From the NCBI RefSeq assembly GCF_010092505.1, contig NZ_CP048021.1, forward strand, positions 434,001 through 498,000: DNA of 64,000 nucleotides, read 5' to 3'. Shown piece by piece: positions 61,650 through 64,000 of this stretch (positions are counted from its first letter, which is position 1; each line of letters starts with the position of its first letter). The DNA is from Virgibacillus sp. MSP4-1 (GTDB lineage Bacteria > Bacillota > Bacilli > Bacillales > Alkalibacillaceae). The translations under genes and the position numbers were made by a program. Below the pieces are notes generated by a model, which saw only the letters and a list, made by a program, of their open reading frames with translations, made no database searches and was not told the origin of the DNA.

Positions 61650-62870
61650 ATGCTGTTTTCATTGATACAATCAGATGATGTCTGGATTCTCTGGGCCTTT
61701 TTGGCCGGCTGGGCAGCTGTGAGTATTTATCTTGAACAGAAATATGCTTGGGCGTCAAAGGTATCAGGTGCGATTATCGCTCTTGTGGGTGCGATGCTTT
61801 TAGCCAATTTAAATGTCATACCGATAGAGTCACCGGTTTATGATACCGTATGGAGTTATGTTGTTCCTCTGGCGATACCACTTCTATTGTTTCAGTCAAA
61901 CTTGTTACGGATTTGGAAAGAGAGCAGAAGACTTTTATTCATGTTTTTCCTCAGTGCCATTGGAACAGTAGCTGGGGCAGTCATCGGATTCTTCCTATTG
62001 AAGGAATATATCCCGGCTCTGGACGAAATTACCGGCATGATGACAGGTTCTTATATAGGAGGCAGTGTGAATCTGGCCGCATTATCGGCAAAATTTGAAA
62101 CTCCGTCAGAGCTTGTATCATCGGCTGTTGTTGCCGATAATATGATGATGGCTCTCTATTTCCTTGTATTAATGGTCATTCCGGCGTTGCATTTTTTCAG
62201 GAAGCATTTTAAAACGCCTCACGTAAATGAGGTAGAAAAATGGGGGGCCGATCAAGAAGGGAACATGGCAGCCGCTTATTGGAAAGGAAAAGAAATTTCG
62301 TTACAGGATATTGGACTTGCTGTCGGGGCAGCATTTACGTTAGTTGCTATCTCATTTACATTAGCCGATTGGTTTGCAGGTGTGATTCCAGCAGGTGAAC
62401 AGGAAACTTTTCTAATTAATGCTTTGAACGGATTGTTCGGGGATCCTTACTTAATGCTGACGACCATTACTGTACTGACGGTCACTGTTTTTTCCGGATT
62501 TTTTGAAAAAATTAACGGAGCTCAGGAAATCGGCACTTATTTAATTTATATATTCTTTGTCGTTATCGGTGTACCGGCTTCCCTGCCACTCATACTGCAG
62601 AATGCACCCCTGTTATTTGTATTGGTGTTCATTATGGTTGCCCTGAATATGATTATTTCTTTTGCCCTGGGTAAGGTGTTTAAGTTTAACCTGGAGGATG
62701 TGATTGTGGCCAGTAATGCCAACATTGGCGGTCCGACAACCGCTGCAGCGATGGCCATTTCCAAAGGGTGGAGTAAGCTGGTGGCGCCTATATTGATTGT
62801 AGGTACTCTCGGTTATATTATTGGAAATTATATCGGATCGGTGATTGGCTTTTGGTTTAGCACTTTTTAA
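61650..62870 (+). CDS. yjcL: DUF819 family membrane protein (YjcL-like)
   Basis: A 406-residue membrane protein with about 11 hydrophobic segments, matching the DUF819/YjcL family: PLAIPLLLFQSNLLRIWKES, GSYIGGSVNLAALSAKFETP, and the C-terminal SNANIGGPTTAAAMAISKGW motif. The family's function is not known; the glycine-rich, Asn-containing helix pair looks like a transporter. ATG follows AGGTGTAATGG. Single gene. Confidence 0.88.
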   Translation: MLFSLIQSDDVWILWAFLAGWAAVSIYLEQKYAWASKVSGAIIALVGAMLLANLNVIPIESPVYDTVWSYVVPLAIPLLLFQSNLLRIWKESRRLLFMFFLSAIGTVAGAVIGFFLLKEYIPALDEITGMMTGSYIGGSVNLAALSAKFETPSELVSSAVVADNMMMALYFLVLMVIPALHFFRKHFKTPHVNEVEKWGADQEGNMAAAYWKGKEISLQDIGLAVGAAFTLVAISFTLADWFAGVIPAGEQETFLINALNGLFGDPYLMLTTITVLTVTVFSGFFEKINGAQEIGTYLIYIFFVVIGVPASLPLILQNAPLLFVLVFIMVALNMIISFALGKVFKFNLEDVIVASNANIGGPTTAAAMAISKGWSKLVAPILIVGTLGYIIGNYIGSVIGFWFSTF

Positions 62871-62884
62871 TCAAATTGTTTAAC

Positions 62885-62928
62885 AGAGCGTGGAGAGTGG
62901 GGAACTGCTTTTTACGCTCTCTTTATTT
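62885..62928 (+). terminator. Possible terminator
   Basis: AGAGCGT pairs with ACGCTCT over a 22-base loop, then CTTTATTT. Weak but suitably placed. No gene is seen from 62871 to 63120. Confidence 0.5.
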
Positions 62929-63120
62929 GAGACTGTTTACCATTTGAATCCCCGTTGAAGTGAGGGATTTTTGTAACGAAGCCTTCCATATAACGAATGG
63001 CTCCTGTCCATTCGACAATACCCAAGCTTTTTAGAACTTGATTATACGCTGGAACTAAAATAAACTAAAATTACAGAATATTCAGCAAGTAATGTCCTCA
63101 AAATGGTTTGAAGGAGTGTA

Positions 63121-64000
63121 TTGTTCTTGAGGTTAAATACGAATGTCAATGAGGGATTAAGTCAAATGCTGGAGAGGGCAAGGCGAAACACATTAGGAGA
63201 CTTACTTGCACGTACGAGAGAGAGGATGCCGGATAAATTTGCTCTGGCATATCGGGATCAGCGCTTAAATTACGAAGAATTGGATGATTTGGTTAATCAG
63301 ACAGCGCGTGCTTTTTTAGAGGACGGGATGAAAAAAGGGGATATGATTACCGTCATGTCCAGAAACAGCCTTGATTTTGTGATTGCTAATTTTGCTTTGG
63401 CCCGTATTGGTGCGGTCATGATTCCGATTAACTATATGCTGACAACGGATGATGTCGCCTATATTCTTGATCATGCCGGGGTTTGCGGTTTTATTGCTTC
63501 CGAGGAATATGCCCCTGTTTTAGATCAGTCGGCCGGATATCTGGAAATTAAATTTCGTTATTTAATGGATGTTCCTGAATCAAGCGAAATTTCAACAGAG
63601 CTTTTAGGATGGACACCTCTGTCTGCAGCACGAAAGGAGCAGTCGGCAGAATTCATTGATGAAAATATTGAGGATGATGAACTTGCACATATCCTTTATA
63701 CGAGCGGTACAGAATCCCGGCCAAAAGGGGTGATGCTGACACATAAAAGTCTTATAAGTGAATATGTCAGCTGCATGGTTGACGGAGACATGTCTGAACA
63801 GGATGTTTTTGTCCATGCTCTGCCTCTTTATCATAGTGCCCAGCTTCATTGCTTCCTTGGGCCAAGTATTTATCTTGGGGCAAGTGGCATTATTCTGGAC
63901 GGAGCCAACCCTGAGGTCATGCTTGAGACGGTTGAAAAAGAGGGGGCTACACAGTTATTCTGTCCGCCAACTGTCTGGATTGCTCTCCTTCGTCATCCTG
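63121..64000 (+). CDS. Acyl-CoA synthetase (AMP-dependent ligase), 5' part, cut by window edge
   Basis: An open frame of 293 codons runs off the window. It is an ANL-superfamily ligase: RMPDKFALAYRDQRLNYEEL near the start, the AMP/ATP-binding P-loop YTSGTESRPKGVMLTHKSL, and LPLYHSAQLH as in fatty-acid-CoA ligases. It should activate a carboxylic acid to the acyl-AMP and then the CoA thioester. The P-loop has ESR where (T/S)G(R/K/D) is more usual. Start is probably TTG 63121, 5 bases after AAGGAG; TTG 63127 is another choice. The C-terminal domain is beyond the edge. Confidence 0.88.
   Translation, partial: MFLRLNTNVNEGLSQMLERARRNTLGDLLARTRERMPDKFALAYRDQRLNYEELDDLVNQTARAFLEDGMKKGDMITVMSRNSLDFVIANFALARIGAVMIPINYMLTTDDVAYILDHAGVCGFIASEEYAPVLDQSAGYLEIKFRYLMDVPESSEISTELLGWTPLSAARKEQSAEFIDENIEDDELAHILYTSGTESRPKGVMLTHKSLISEYVSCMVDGDMSEQDVFVHALPLYHSAQLHCFLGPSIYLGASGIILDGANPEVMLETVEKEGATQLFCPPTVWIALLRHP

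Overview
The window reads as chromosome of a low-GC, endospore-former-type Bacillota, most like a halotolerant or halophilic Bacillaceae (Halobacillus/Virgibacillus/Bacillus-like). Evidence: strong AGGAGG-type ribosome binding sites with frequent TTG/GTG starts, Bacillus-type sigma-A and sigma-D promoter shapes, proteins closest in memory to B. subtilis Bpr, GuaC, Xpt, PbuX, YvbH, YfkM, YjcL, SinI and ArsC, acidic proteins and an osmolyte-type transporter. Species is not determined. No rRNA, tRNA or CRISPR array was seen.

Layout. 0-2.7 kb: racemase fragment (minus), a small metallophosphoesterase, and an IS110-family element inserted in a REP-like palindrome. 3.0-12.7 kb: secreted subtilase bacillopeptidase F, a c-di-GMP-I riboswitch in front of a lone receiver protein, an AzgA-type purine permease, a membrane protein, HMG-CoA lyase with a CRE-like site, a sulfurtransferase. 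12.8-18.4 kb: a sucrose PTS operon (LacI-type regulator, EIIBC, sucrose-6-P hydrolase, EIIA, fructokinase). 18.6-24.8 kb: a tiny SinI-like protein, an ECF sigma/anti-sigma pair, guaC with PurBoxes, an aminotransferase, an orphan molybdate permease, an RNase H-like protein. 24.8-27.6 kb: two arrays of strictly 21-bp-phased degenerate repeats flank a YvbH-like protein and a membrane-anchored nuclease. 27.8-39.5 kb: metabolic and transport genes (phosphatase, oxidoreductase, amino-acid ABC proteins without an ATPase, ferredoxin, MBL hydrolase, symporter, HD hydrolase, DJ-1/PfpI) and a TPR plus degenerate dynamin-like GTPase protein.

39.9-48.7 kb is a signalling island: a chemoreceptor, a LuxR-type regulator with a degenerate receiver, then a sigma-D-like promoter, a c-di-GMP-I riboswitch with terminator, and cheX-cheA-cheW-cheY-MCP-EAL. 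An EAL phosphodiesterase placed at the end of a c-di-GMP-sensing operon suggests feedback. An ISL3 element sits in the T-tract of its terminator. 50.1-64 kb: an ars operon, an osmolyte-type ABC transporter with fused permease/binding protein, manA and galM, an AGCS symporter, tandem guanine riboswitches in front of xpt-pbuX, a DUF819 membrane protein and an acyl-CoA synthetase running off the edge.

The most notable observation is the 3' non-coding end of the IS110 element. A 12-bp perfect stem encloses about 180 nt holding two guide pairs: one matches the actual insertion site (a REP-like palindrome, CT core) and one matches the element's own ends, as expected for a bridge RNA. At least four families of dispersed intergenic repeats are also visible.
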